A stretch of 64,000 bases of DNA from Bacteroidales bacterium (GCA_016934395.1 JAFGSZ010000036.1:1-64000), one strand, 5' to 3'. Positions 1 to 9,342 are shown, numbered from the stretch's first letter. A program made the numbers and translations. The notes: generated from the letters alone by a model not told the origin.

Positions 1-461
1 ATATGATTATAAAAGCTGCTAATATTCTAAAAAACCATGTTTTCCACCATGGTGGTAATATTTTTATTTTTAAGGAAATCCCTTCTTAATTCCAAATCCC
101 GTTATTATTTGAACCCTTTAGCCTAAACACATATTTTCCGGGATCAAGGTTTGTATAGGTAGCTGAACACAACCCCGATAGGGCGCCCGAAAAAATCTTT
201 TGCTTTCAATGAAAAATGAGCTTACTTGTTATCAACCCTTTCGGGGTATAGTTTCACTCAGTTGAATTGAGTCCCGATTCATCGGGATTAACCAGAGGGT
301 CTCCCGACCGAATCGGGAATGAGGAGCAAAGTTTGATTTAAGTCTTCAGACTTAAATCAAACTGAGGAATCTTCTACCAACGGAAATGATCAGGCTTGTG
401 CTAATTTTTCTGTCCTATTAATTTTACTCTAAGAGTTATTAAAACAATCCAGTACATGCTC
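1..461. repeat. Gene-free stretch rich in short hairpins
   Basis: No convincing gene lies here. The stretch holds several perfect short dyads: CCACCATGGTGG at 44-55, GGGCGCCC at 181-188, TCCCGAT/ATCGGGA around a TC loop at 272-287, TCCCGA/TCGGGA around a 5-base loop at 302-318, and a 15-bp perfect inverted repeat with a 2-base centre at 331-362. ACCCCGA at 172-178 also pairs with TCGGGGT at 241-247. The repeated CCCGAT/ATCGGG theme suggests a dispersed intergenic repeat family or a decayed element, but no transposase remnant or terminal repeats are visible. Function is unknown. Confidence 0.5.
331..362. repeat. 15-bp perfect inverted repeat
   Basis: GTTTGATTTAAGTCT is followed by TC and then its exact reverse complement. 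It lies about 100 bp beyond the stop codon of the UPF0316 gene, which is read toward it. It lacks a terminal T-run, so a rho-independent terminator is doubtful. It could form a cruciform or an RNA hairpin. Confidence 0.7.
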
Positions 462-1034
462 TTATTTCACAAACTGCCGCCTAAAATTTAATCTTTTTGG
501 AATGGTTCCCTGAATAGCCTGGTTCACAAAGCGAATATCCTCAATAGTATAAAATGCATTGGGGTTGTAAATATTCATAAATTTTATAAAATTTTTCAGA
601 TCACTCCTTTTTATCACCGAATAAATAATACCTACTTCACCCTGACTTCCCTGTGCCACAATATGAGTTATCTTGTATCCTTTTTCTTTTAGAGTCCGTA
701 TCAAATCACTGGCATTTTTACTGGTGATAATACGAATGATTTCATATCCCAGGGCCAGTTTCTCATCCAGCACCATTCCCACATAATTCCCTATAGCAAA
801 ACCGGCCGCATATCCGATATAACAAGCCCAATTGTTGAGATTTTGAATTATTTTTGTAATGGCTATTATCCAAATCAACACTTCCATAAATCCTAAAAAC
901 GGAGCTATTGATTTATGTCCTTTAGCAACCAGGATAATCCGTAATGTTCCAATGGTAACATCACATATACGAGCAAAAAGAATAAGTACTGGTAAAATAA
1001 AATATAGGTATATATTTGACTCCGTAAATTCCAT
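462..1034 (-). CDS. UPF0316/DUF2179 membrane protein
   Basis: A 190-residue protein of the UPF0316 family (YebE-like). The N-terminal half has three hydrophobic segments (about residues 8-30, 40-62 and 68-90), matching the DUF5698 membrane domain. The C-terminal part (about 100-180) is a soluble DUF2179-type domain that includes the GEVGIIYSVIKR strand. Length fits the family. The biochemical role of this family is not established. The start is an ATG at 1034. It lies 42 bp downstream of the MATE gene on the same strand and may be co-transcribed with it. Confidence 0.85.
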   Translation of the reverse strand: MEFTESNIYLYFILPVLILFARICDVTIGTLRIILVAKGHKSIAPFLGFMEVLIWIIAITKIIQNLNNWACYIGYAAGFAIGNYVGMVLDEKLALGYEIIRIITSKNASDLIRTLKEKGYKITHIVAQGSQGEVGIIYSVIKRSDLKNFIKFMNIYNPNAFYTIEDIRFVNQAIQGTIPKRLNFRRQFVK

Positions 1035-1076
1035 TACACGGTTTTTTAGTTTTAATCTAAAATTATTGAATTTTTA

Positions 1077-2462
1077 TCATATTATTCTTGTCTTCCACTT
1101 ACCTCTTTTAAATACCAGGATACCTAAAATCCCCAGCATGGATTCTGCTATTACTATTGCCATAAATACACCCTGATGATCCATATTTAATGTTTTTGAT
1201 AAAAAGTAGGCCAACGGTATTTCAATAAACCAGAAACAAATAATATTTAACACTGTAGGGGTGGTGGTATCTCCTGCTCCATTAAAAGCATTGGCCATAA
1301 CCATACCAAATGCATAAAAAACATAACCAAGACAAATGATCCGCAGACATAATACCGCAACCTTAATAATCGCTTCTTCATTTGAAAATAAACTCACCAA
1401 TTGGTGTGGAAAAATATAAAATAATAATCCGATAGCAATGAGAAATATCATATTAACAAATCCTGTGATCCAAACTGATTTCTCTGCCCTTTCGGGTTGT
1501 TTGGCACCCAGATTTTGTCCAACCAGCGTTGCAGCTGCATTGCTCATACCCCATGAAGGCAATAACGAAAAAATAATAATTCTTATCGCAATAGTATATC
1601 CTGCAATTACCTCGCTGCCGAATTCAGCCATAATTCTATACAGTCCAATCCAGCTAATATTAGCAATGATAAACTGACCAATACCCCCAATGGATAATTT
1701 AAGCAACTGGACGATTACTTTAACATTTATCACAATATTTTCCTTAACAATTTTAATTCTGGCATTGCCCTTTCCCAGCAAATAAAACTGATAGATTACC
1801 GCTATTCCCCTGCCGATGTTTGTGGCAACAGCAGCTCCGGTAACTCCCATTTCAGGAAAGGGCCCTAAACCAAAAATAAAACAGGGATCAAGAATAATAT
1901 TTAAAATATTGGCAACCCAAAGCACCCGCATTGAAATTGCCGCATCTCCTGCGCTTCGAAAAATTGCATTGTTGATAAACAACAACATGATAACAATATT
2001 TCCTCCCATCATTATGCCAGTATACATATTCCCGGTGCGAACCAGACTTTCGTCACCACCCATTAACCTTAAAATATCTTTGGCAAAAATGTATCCCGGA
2101 ATTGCAATAAGCACTGAGAAAAATATTCCGATTATAATTGACTGAATGGCAGCAACCGATGCTTTATTTACATTTTTCTCACCAATCCTTCGGGCCACAA
2201 TTCCTGTTGTGGCCATACTTAATCCTACACCCACAGCATAAATCAGGGTCATAAGTGATTCCGTAAGCCCTACAGTGGCAACTGCTTCGGCGCCAAGTTT
2301 TGAAACAAAAAATATATCAGCAACTGCAAATACCGACTCCATGACCATTTCCAGAATCATGGGTACTGATAAGAGCAGAATGGCCCGTTTGATGCTTCCA
2401 ACAGTATAATCCTGCTCTGTTCCCTTAATAGATAAGAGTATATCTTTCCAGATTTTTGACAT
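1077..2462 (-). CDS. MATE family efflux transporter
   Basis: A 461-residue inner-membrane protein of the multidrug and toxic compound extrusion family. These proteins export drugs, dyes or metabolites in exchange for Na+ or H+. It shows about twelve hydrophobic helices in two homologous halves. The opening SVPMILEMVMESVFAVADIFF pattern around residues 33-53 is typical, as is the AAATLVGQNLGA motif at the start of the second half. The length matches the family. The substrate cannot be inferred. The start is an ATG at 2462; the next gene downstream on this strand is the UPF0316 gene. Confidence 0.9.
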   Translation of the reverse strand: MSKIWKDILLSIKGTEQDYTVGSIKRAILLLSVPMILEMVMESVFAVADIFFVSKLGAEAVATVGLTESLMTLIYAVGVGLSMATTGIVARRIGEKNVNKASVAAIQSIIIGIFFSVLIAIPGYIFAKDILRLMGGDESLVRTGNMYTGIMMGGNIVIMLLFINNAIFRSAGDAAISMRVLWVANILNIILDPCFIFGLGPFPEMGVTGAAVATNIGRGIAVIYQFYLLGKGNARIKIVKENIVINVKVIVQLLKLSIGGIGQFIIANISWIGLYRIMAEFGSEVIAGYTIAIRIIIFSLLPSWGMSNAAATLVGQNLGAKQPERAEKSVWITGFVNMIFLIAIGLLFYIFPHQLVSLFSNEEAIIKVAVLCLRIICLGYVFYAFGMVMANAFNGAGDTTTPTVLNIICFWFIEIPLAYFLSKTLNMDHQGVFMAIVIAESMLGILGILVFKRGKWKTRII

Positions 2463-2547
2463 AAAAACAATAACTAAAAAGTCTAAATAAAATATGTGTA
2501 TAAGATGATTTAAGAGTGTTACCGGAATAAATACCGGCAGACGGACC

Positions 2548-2570
2548 TACTAACAGAAGTTAGTATTTTT
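2548..2570 (+). terminator. Terminator-like hairpin with T-run
   Basis: TACTAAC, loop AGAA, GTTAGTA, then five T's. It reads as a weak rho-independent terminator on the plus strand. No plus-strand gene ends just upstream, so it may stop a short leader or antisense transcript arising beside the MATE gene. Confidence 0.4.
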
Positions 2571-2587
2571 AACCGTAAAAACGGTTA
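2570..2587. repeat. Perfect 7-bp hairpin
   Basis: TAACCGT, loop AAAA, ACGGTTA. It directly abuts the preceding hairpin, giving two tandem stem-loops in 40 bp upstream of the MATE gene. The role is unknown. Confidence 0.6.
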
Positions 2588-2643
2588 GATGAGTGCGGTT
2601 ATACTAATAAATTTCATGGTCCTTCTCTTTAATAAATATATCA

Positions 2644-2699
2644 GCAGAAATTATATTGCAAGTTCGTACTTTAGTCTTTATTTACAAAATAATTTCTGC
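2644..2699. repeat. Imperfect inverted repeat, 11-bp perfect arms
   Basis: GCAGAAATTAT at 2644-2654 pairs exactly with ATAATTTCTGC at 2689-2699. Pairing continues inward with two mismatches, so about 16 of 18 bases match. It could be a long RNA hairpin or a small palindromic element. No coding content was found inside. Confidence 0.55.
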
Positions 2700-2953
2700 A
2701 AAAAATCTTCCGAATTACTTTTTTTTCTCCTGGTTAAACATGGTTTAATTTTAAATTAATTGAATACCATTTAGAATTATAAGTAAAAATAATTCCCCAA
2801 TAAGTATTATTATATTGATTTAAAATATTATACATGAGCCTAATATAATTTTACAGCCACAGCTTAATTGCAAATAATTTATATCCACTCAGGCACTAAA
2901 TACCATTCTTCAATCGTAATTTATATACAAGAATATTAACAAGCATATATATT

Positions 2954-4630
2954 ATGGCTGAACTTGATCCTTTGCCCGGAACACTAGGTGAAAAAAATGC
3001 TGCTCATTTATTGCGAAGGATAACTTTTGGACCGTCAATTGAAGACATTCTCCAGTTTGCAGATAAATCTGCCGATCAGGCTTTAAGCTTGCTTTTCAAC
3101 GAAGTAGTTGCCCCGGAACCTCCATTAGATCCCAAAACGAGTGAAACCTGGTTGAATCCGAAATCATCTGCGAATAACAGTGACCCGGAAGACCTTATTG
3201 ATTTTTATATTGCCTGGCATCTGGAACAAATGCGAAATTCGGGAAATTCTATAAAGGAACGAATTACATACTTTTTCCATACACATTTGCCCACGAGAAG
3301 AACATTAATACAAAGCAGCGAAGCATTGTATTACCAGAACCAGCTTTTCAGGCATTATGCATTTGGAAATTTTAAGGAACTGTTTAAGAAAATCTGTATT
3401 GATAACGCCATGCTGGTTTATCTCGATGGAGCAAGCAATGAAAGCGGGAGCCCGAATGAGAATTTTGCCCGTGAAATGTTTGAGTTGTATTCCATAGGTA
3501 AAGGACCCCAGATTGGCCAGGGCAATTACACCAATTACACCGAGCAAGATATTCAGGAAGCAACAAAAATTTTAACCGGTTTTACCAACGACGACAGTTT
3601 TACGCATCTTGATGAAGAAACTCAAATTCCGATTGGTAAACTAATTGTAGAAGCCGCTGATGGTCCCGAAATTAAAAATCTGGCCATCCGCCACGATGCA
3701 GGTAAAAAAGTGTTCAGCGATTTGTTTCAAAACCGGGAGATCGAACCTCAGGAAGTAATAAATGGTTATGCTACCGAAGAATCGGTAATGCTGGAACTGG
3801 ATGAACTTATTGAAATGATTTTCGATCAGGATGAAACGTCCAGGTTCCTGTGTAGAAAAATGTACCGGTTTTTTGTGTATCACCAGATTAGTGATACAAC
3901 AGAACAAAACGTAATTATTCCGCTAGCCCAGACATTCAAAAACAATAATTATGAATTACAGCCTGTACTTGAACAACTTTTAAAAAGCCAGCATTTTTAC
4001 GATATTGACAACCAAATCACTTCAGACGATAATATCGGCGCCCTAATTAAATCACCTATTGAATTAATTTTAGGAACTCTTAGGTTTTTTAATATTACGA
4101 TTACCACCGAACCTGTCGAAAGCTTGTATAATACAATTTATAAAAAAGGAATATTTGAATTTATTGATAAACAGGGCCTCAGTTTTTACGAACCATTTGA
4201 GGTTGCCGGATATCCTGCTTACCATCAGTTTCCTGCTTTTAACAGGAACTGGATCACACCGTATAGTTTGGCATACCGGTATCAATTTGCCGAAAATATT
4301 ATAAACGGGACCAATCCTGATGGTGAATCACTTGGATTTCAACTTGACATGCTGGAATGGGTGAAAAATCCGCAGCATGTTTCCAATCCTTCTGATGCCA
4401 ATCTTATAGTAAACACACTTACTAATTACTTAATACCATTCGAACTGAGTGAAGAAAGGGCCAACTTTTTTCTATACGATATTTTTCTCGACGGATTATA
4501 TTTATCTGCCTGGACTACCGAATGGAACAACTACCTTTCAGATCCTTCAACTTATGAAGCCTCCATTCGAAGTCGGCTTGAAATACTGGTATCTGCGCTT
4601 ATTCAATCACCCGAATTTCAATTATTCTGA
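2954..4630 (+). CDS. DUF1800 family protein
   Basis: A 558-residue member of the DUF1800 family. Family signatures are visible: HLLRRITFGPS near residue 19, FAREMFELYSIG near residue 170, ATKILTGF near 205 and RFLCRKMYRFF near 300. Proteins of this family are nearly always encoded next to a DUF1501 protein, as here, and their molecular function is not established. I see no signal peptide in the first 30 residues, although secretion is often assumed for the family. Only 14 bp separate it from the DUF1501 gene, so the two form an operon. The start is an ATG at 2954. Confidence 0.88.
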   Translation: MAELDPLPGTLGEKNAAHLLRRITFGPSIEDILQFADKSADQALSLLFNEVVAPEPPLDPKTSETWLNPKSSANNSDPEDLIDFYIAWHLEQMRNSGNSIKERITYFFHTHLPTRRTLIQSSEALYYQNQLFRHYAFGNFKELFKKICIDNAMLVYLDGASNESGSPNENFAREMFELYSIGKGPQIGQGNYTNYTEQDIQEATKILTGFTNDDSFTHLDEETQIPIGKLIVEAADGPEIKNLAIRHDAGKKVFSDLFQNREIEPQEVINGYATEESVMLELDELIEMIFDQDETSRFLCRKMYRFFVYHQISDTTEQNVIIPLAQTFKNNNYELQPVLEQLLKSQHFYDIDNQITSDDNIGALIKSPIELILGTLRFFNITITTEPVESLYNTIYKKGIFEFIDKQGLSFYEPFEVAGYPAYHQFPAFNRNWITPYSLAYRYQFAENIINGTNPDGESLGFQLDMLEWVKNPQHVSNPSDANLIVNTLTNYLIPFELSEERANFFLYDIFLDGLYLSAWTTEWNNYLSDPSTYEASIRSRLEILVSALIQSPEFQLF

Positions 4631-4644
4631 TTAACACTGTACCT

Positions 4645-6291
4645 ATGGACCGAAGAAAATTTATAAAAAAAATATCAGCCACCACTTCAGGTGCAGTTAT
4701 GCTGGGAAGATTTCCGGTAAAACTACTTGCCGGTAATTTTGACCTTAAAAAAATTGCAGCTGCATCAAATAATGAAAATGTGTTGATTTTTATTCAGATG
4801 CATGGCGGGAATGATGCGCTGAACACCCTGATCCCTGTAAGCCAGTATAACGAATATTATTCTTTTCGGCCAAATATAGCAATACCCGATCATGGCAGCA
4901 GAAAATTTATTAATGTTGATCAGACACTTGCATTGCAAAACCAGGCAGGCCTTCATCCGGATATGACCGGATTTAAAGCCTTATACGATCAGGGGAAAGC
5001 GACCATAATACAAAACGTAGGGTATGATAATATGAACCTTTCCCATTTCAGGGGCAGGGACATCGTATTTATGGGCGTAGGGGGAAATGATGATACATCC
5101 GGAGTGCGTTCAGGATGGATGGGTCGTTTCCTGAATTATGAATATCCCGGCTATCCCGAAGCCTACCCTACAACAGAAATGCAGGATCCGATTGCCATTG
5201 AACTTGGAAATGCCATGTCACTTGCCTTTCATCGTGAACAGGGAATTCCAATCGGCCTGAACGTATGGAGCCCGGAACATTTCTATAATCTTATTTCGGG
5301 AGTTGGCGTAGATAATGCAAATATTTCTTTCCCCGATGGGCATGCCGGTGATGAATTAAGATATTTGTGGCAGTTTGAGAATATGTCGAATGAATATGCG
5401 GAACGACTGCGGGATGTATATAACCAGGGATCCAATTCTTCTGAAGTATATCCTGAGACCTACCCTTTTAGCTGTCCTGATAATTTCAGGAATAATCCAC
5501 TGTCGGGACAATTGCAACTTATTGCCAGGCTGCTGAAAGGCGGAATAAAAACCAGGATATTTTTATGCCGTATGGGCGGATTTGATACCCATGGCAACCA
5601 GGTAGAAGAATATGATTCCACCCTTGGAGGGCATGCTGCATTATTATATCATTTATCCTCGGCAATTAAAGCATTTCAAAATGACCTTGCTACACTTGGG
5701 CTGGAGGATAAAGTGCTCACTATGACCTTTACCGAATTTGGAAGACGGGTGCATTCGAATGCCAGTTATGGCACCGACCATGGTACAGCAACGCCCGTAT
5801 TCCTTTTTGGTAAGGGTCTTCAGGGAGGTATCGTTGGAACAAATCCGGACTTAAACGATTTGCAGAACGGAAATCTAAAATATGCTATTGATTACAGGCA
5901 GGTATATACTTCTGTGGTACTGGACTGGTTTGGAGCTTCTGAAGGTGCCATGCAGGCAACCGGATTTGATAGCTGGATTGATAAAAAAATTGACTTGTTT
6001 GGCACAACCGGTTTGCATCCAAAGGGAAATGAAAACCTGCAATTTGAAATTTACCCTAATCCTGTTAAAGATTTTGCCAATGTGGAAGTGTTCTTATTGA
6101 ACCCTTCAGAAATTTATCTTCGCTTATATGACTTAAATGGCCGGTTATTAAATGTTTTATACCAAAACAAATTAAACTTTGGACAGACTCATTTTACGGT
6201 TCATTTCCCACCATTGCCTACTGGCGAATATATATTGATTTTACAATCTGAAAAGACAAAAATCACCAAAAGGATTCTCAAGCACGAATAA
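4645..6291 (+). CDS. DUF1501 secreted protein with T9SS sorting domain
   Basis: A 548-residue protein of the DUF1501 (sulfatase-like fold) family. The N-terminus MDRRKFIKK followed by a hydrophobic stretch resembles a twin-arginine signal. Family motifs are HGGNDALNTLIP around residue 52, GGFDTHGNQ around 312 and TEFGRRVHS around 363. The last 80 or so residues, opening with FEIYPNPVKD and closing with a KITKRILKHE strand, form a typical type IX C-terminal sorting domain. The protein is therefore probably delivered to the cell surface or released. It is co-transcribed with the DUF1800 gene. The substrate is unknown. Confidence 0.9.
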   Translation: MDRRKFIKKISATTSGAVMLGRFPVKLLAGNFDLKKIAAASNNENVLIFIQMHGGNDALNTLIPVSQYNEYYSFRPNIAIPDHGSRKFINVDQTLALQNQAGLHPDMTGFKALYDQGKATIIQNVGYDNMNLSHFRGRDIVFMGVGGNDDTSGVRSGWMGRFLNYEYPGYPEAYPTTEMQDPIAIELGNAMSLAFHREQGIPIGLNVWSPEHFYNLISGVGVDNANISFPDGHAGDELRYLWQFENMSNEYAERLRDVYNQGSNSSEVYPETYPFSCPDNFRNNPLSGQLQLIARLLKGGIKTRIFLCRMGGFDTHGNQVEEYDSTLGGHAALLYHLSSAIKAFQNDLATLGLEDKVLTMTFTEFGRRVHSNASYGTDHGTATPVFLFGKGLQGGIVGTNPDLNDLQNGNLKYAIDYRQVYTSVVLDWFGASEGAMQATGFDSWIDKKIDLFGTTGLHPKGNENLQFEIYPNPVKDFANVEVFLLNPSEIYLRLYDLNGRLLNVLYQNKLNFGQTHFTVHFPPLPTGEYILILQSEKTKITKRILKHE

Positions 6292-6294
6292 TTA

Positions 6295-7503
6295 TTAGAT
6301 ACCGAGTTCTTCTTTAGATATTTTAGTAAGACCTATTCTGGGAAATCTTCCGATAACCAGTGTCCTGAACAAAATCGTAAGACTTTCCTCTGATGAAGAT
6401 ATTAAGGCAGCCACTTCGATCGGATTTGTACTGCCAAGATATTTTGTATTTATCAGTTCACCGGTTTCATAACTGTAGAAATACATTACAATAGTATTGG
6501 TTTTAGTATGACTGGTATATACAATAATTTTATCCCCATCGTCTTTTTCATATATAATTGTCTTTACATGCGCATTAGACGCTAATTCAGGTACACGGGA
6601 ATCGTTAAAATTATTCGCATTCTGAGCCTCATCCATCTGCAGCTGCACCTTTGAAAAAATATAGTTATCTTCAAGGTAGTACCGGGACAAAGCAAAATTA
6701 CTGCTGTCCAGGTAAACTGCCGAACTTATTGCTGCATCATCCTGATATGTATTTAATATGCCGGTTTGGTGCCCGTTATTTACATCAGCAAAGATTAACG
6801 ACATGGTATAGTTTTTAAAACAATTCACATAATAGTGAGGATTCGATTCATTGATTCCGGCTTCACCAATAAAAAAAGGAAACTGTTTGCCCATTTTATT
6901 CAGGTGCAGCCTGATCTGGTTTTCCACATCATCAACAATATCGTATGAATAGGTCCAATCCGGATTTAGGTTTTGATCGTATCGGGTTAGAATCGATTTT
7001 TTTCCTACCCTGTCGAAATTAAGCGCCAGGATATTTTTCTCATGATCAACCATGGCAAAAAGCGGAAATTGCAAATTATGTCTTCCTGACTCATTCACTG
7101 TACCATTCCCCGTATTAATCTCCAACAGCCGGTTTTCCTGGGTAACAGCATCCATGCACAACAGGTGCCAGGAATTATTAATATTCAAGAGATTGGGAAC
7201 GGGACTTACATATGGATAGGGAATTCGCAATTCCCATTCAAATTCTCCGGTTTTATCGGTTTTTAATAAATACCCTCCAAGAAAATTATTCACTAATGTA
7301 TCTTCCGATAAAGAAGCAAGGATTAAAAACCCGTCATCAGGCATTTCAACGACGTCTAAGGGGTAATACGCAACATTATAATCGGGATGGTCATAAACTT
7401 TCGAAAAGCTTTCTTCGGGACTTATATCGCTTTTTTTTATATCACAAGAATACATTACCATTGCAGACAATAAGATTCCCCAAAAAACATTCACGGTCTT
7501 CAT
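6295..7503 (-). CDS. Predicted lipoprotein, function unknown
   Basis: A 402-residue protein with a short signal peptide ending in MVMYSC, giving a plausible lipid-anchoring cysteine at position 20. The remainder is soluble and rich in beta strands; repeated phrases such as GGYLLKTDKTGEFEWELRI resemble propeller-like blades. I do not recognise a named family. The gene lies 9 bp after the barrel protein gene on the same strand and is probably co-transcribed. Its stop is 3 bp from the stop of the convergent DUF1501 gene, leaving no room for a separate terminator. Confidence 0.7.
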   Translation of the reverse strand: MKTVNVFWGILLSAMVMYSCDIKKSDISPEESFSKVYDHPDYNVAYYPLDVVEMPDDGFLILASLSEDTLVNNFLGGYLLKTDKTGEFEWELRIPYPYVSPVPNLLNINNSWHLLCMDAVTQENRLLEINTGNGTVNESGRHNLQFPLFAMVDHEKNILALNFDRVGKKSILTRYDQNLNPDWTYSYDIVDDVENQIRLHLNKMGKQFPFFIGEAGINESNPHYYVNCFKNYTMSLIFADVNNGHQTGILNTYQDDAAISSAVYLDSSNFALSRYYLEDNYIFSKVQLQMDEAQNANNFNDSRVPELASNAHVKTIIYEKDDGDKIIVYTSHTKTNTIVMYFYSYETGELINTKYLGSTNPIEVAALISSSEESLTILFRTLVIGRFPRIGLTKISKEELGI

Positions 7504-7512
7504 ATGATTTAA

Positions 7513-8421
7513 TTATTTATTTTTCTTTTTCAGAAATAATTTACAACTATCATCCTTTTGATTGGTGCCCTTATTAAGCGGGAATAACACTACAAAATTA
7601 ATCATAAGGTTCTGCAGGTTAATATCATCCGGCACATCATAATTCCCCGATAAAAAATCCTGATTTGAAAACCGACGGCTTTCATTTACAATATTATTCA
7701 GCCCTGCATTATAAACCGCTTCCAAACCTAGCAATACACCATTCAGGTTATAATTTATACCGATACCCCCAAGTAAGGCTAATCGTGAACGAATAAATAA
7801 ATCACTTACCACCGATTCATTGTCTTCAACATTTAAAGGAATATCGCCGGATAAAGAATGCTGAATTAATTCAGAGGAAACTGATTTATCGGCCTGCTGA
7901 AGAATTCCGTATGAAATCCCTCCCTGGATATAGGGGCTAATATTGCCTATAGCATATTCAAACCTAAACAAAACAGGGATTTCAATATATCTAAGGTTTT
8001 GCTTATGCGAATAATTTAATGTAATGGTATTTATATCGTCACCTTCTGTAATCCAGGAATAATCGTTTTCATAAGAATAAGAATACTGAGCTACTCCCGG
8101 TTGAAAGGAAATTGAAAGATTGTTGTTTATATTGTACATGCCAATAAAATGGTACTGGTATCCTGTATTTTTCAAAAACCCCGAGTAAGTTTTTGCCTCA
8201 TTCCCAGTGTTAAGTCCTGAAACCTGGCTGAAAACAGAATAACTCTGAAGTATAAGCGGCTGGGAAAAATTAATGCCTCCTTTAAATCCAACAAAAAACC
8301 GTGAGGTTACATTATTTCTTTGGAAGCCATCAAATAATGAAGCTTGTGCATTTTCCACATGAATAAGATATTGGATTATCAATGTGAAAAATATACTCTG
8401 GATTAAGCGTTTGATATTCAT
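7513..8421 (-). CDS. PorT-like outer-membrane beta-barrel protein
   Basis: A 302-residue protein with an N-terminal signal peptide (about residues 1-27, ending in AQA). The body alternates hydrophobic and polar residues, as in the Bacteroidota outer-membrane barrel family (PorT or OMP_b-brl_2 type). Features include FFVGFKGGINFSQP near the start, YIEIPVLFRFEYAIGNISPYIQGG in the middle and a GLEAVYNAGLNNI strand. It is first in a two-gene unit with the downstream lipoprotein. The role is unknown; a structural or small-molecule transport role at the outer membrane is likely. Confidence 0.75.
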   Translation of the reverse strand: MNIKRLIQSIFFTLIIQYLIHVENAQASLFDGFQRNNVTSRFFVGFKGGINFSQPLILQSYSVFSQVSGLNTGNEAKTYSGFLKNTGYQYHFIGMYNINNNLSISFQPGVAQYSYSYENDYSWITEGDDINTITLNYSHKQNLRYIEIPVLFRFEYAIGNISPYIQGGISYGILQQADKSVSSELIQHSLSGDIPLNVEDNESVVSDLFIRSRLALLGGIGINYNLNGVLLGLEAVYNAGLNNIVNESRRFSNQDFLSGNYDVPDDINLQNLMINFVVLFPLNKGTNQKDDSCKLFLKKKNK

Positions 8422-8541
8422 CTATTATTGTATATTATAAAAACGCAAAAATAGAGAATACAGGTACGAGGGATTAAGAAAAAATGAAGGATAAAAGACC
8501 TAATCCACGAACATTATAAATAGATGAATTTACAAAGTCAA

Positions 8542-9228
8542 TTATAATAAGGATTCTAAATGGTTTAAGCGAATTACTTCTTTATAAATTTCAGAAGCAT
8601 TGGCATAGGTTTGGTACCAATTTTTTGTTTGATCAAGAACATCAGCCATATCATATTGAAGACCAAAATCAAAAATAACCATAAGAAAATGTCCGGTATT
8701 CATATCTACTTTAGTACGTTCCGAATCACTGGTGGGTGTTCCAAAGGCTCCGGTATCATCTCTTAACACGGGAAGATTTTCAATATTTAATTCCCCGCGT
8801 CCAATACCCGAATACGGTTCGTTCTTTTTGCCAATACCCATTCGAATATTCCCAATTATTTTTTTGTAATCATACCCTCCAATGGAATATCCATATTTTA
8901 CCGAAATAAGATTTAATACATCAATTACATTATTAATCCGGTATAACCCTTTGCCTTGTACAATTCTCCGTAATAATGCTTCTGCGGAGAGCCGGTAACG
9001 GCTGGGATCATTCCCGATAGCTTTATATGCCTGACGGGAAAATTTTATTGCCGGAATTTTACTGATATTTTCAATTTCAAGATTATGCTGTATTTCACTA
9101 ATATTATTTTCTATAAATTTCCATAAACCTTCACTGGTTTTTTCAGTAGTAACTAAGGCATCGAAAATTCCCAACCGGACTTGAGGATATTTTTCGTTCC
9201 AGACAGTATCTATTTGGATCTTAATCAT
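8542..9228 (-). CDS. Stand-alone B3/B4 domain protein
   Basis: A 228-residue cytoplasmic protein that aligns by eye to the B3/B4 domain found in the beta subunit of phenylalanyl-tRNA synthetase, where it edits mischarged Tyr-tRNA. The core includes NDPSRYRLSAEALLRRI near residue 84 and a conserved VIDVLNLISVKYGYSIGGYD segment near 101. Free-standing relatives are common in bacteria and are poorly characterised; a tRNA-quality or ligand-binding role is only inferred. It lies about 115 bp downstream of carA on the same strand, with a terminator in between, so it probably has its own promoter. The ATG start is at 9228. Confidence 0.8.
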   Translation of the reverse strand: MIKIQIDTVWNEKYPQVRLGIFDALVTTEKTSEGLWKFIENNISEIQHNLEIENISKIPAIKFSRQAYKAIGNDPSRYRLSAEALLRRIVQGKGLYRINNVIDVLNLISVKYGYSIGGYDYKKIIGNIRMGIGKKNEPYSGIGRGELNIENLPVLRDDTGAFGTPTSDSERTKVDMNTGHFLMVIFDFGLQYDMADVLDQTKNWYQTYANASEIYKEVIRLNHLESLL

Positions 9229-9275
9229 ATTTTAAGGAGATTACCTGTATTGAAAAATAAACATAAAAATAAAAA

Positions 9276-9297
9276 AGGCAGGAGAAATTCCCTGCCT
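9276..9297 (-). terminator. Rho-independent terminator after carA
   Basis: AGGCAGG and CCTGCCT form a 7-bp stem around an 8-base loop. On the minus strand the stem is followed by a T-rich run. It lies about 45 bp beyond the carA stop codon. Confidence 0.85.
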
Positions 9298-9342
9298 GTA
9301 ATCAATATTTTAATCTCTTAATGTTTTTTTACTTCAACAATA

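Larger units (their letters stand above)
2463..2953. other. Intergenic stretch with three dyads
   Basis: A 491-bp divergent gap between the MATE gene and the DUF1800 gene. It contains two adjacent perfect hairpins (2548-2565 and 2570-2587) and a wider imperfect inverted repeat (2644-2699). No open reading frame of note and no tRNA-like fold was seen. The promoters of both flanking genes must lie here. Confidence 0.6.

Noticed and set aside
1-461. Mobile element or attachment site at the left end
   Set aside because: There are hairpins but no transposase remnant, no target-site duplication and no tRNA gene next to it.
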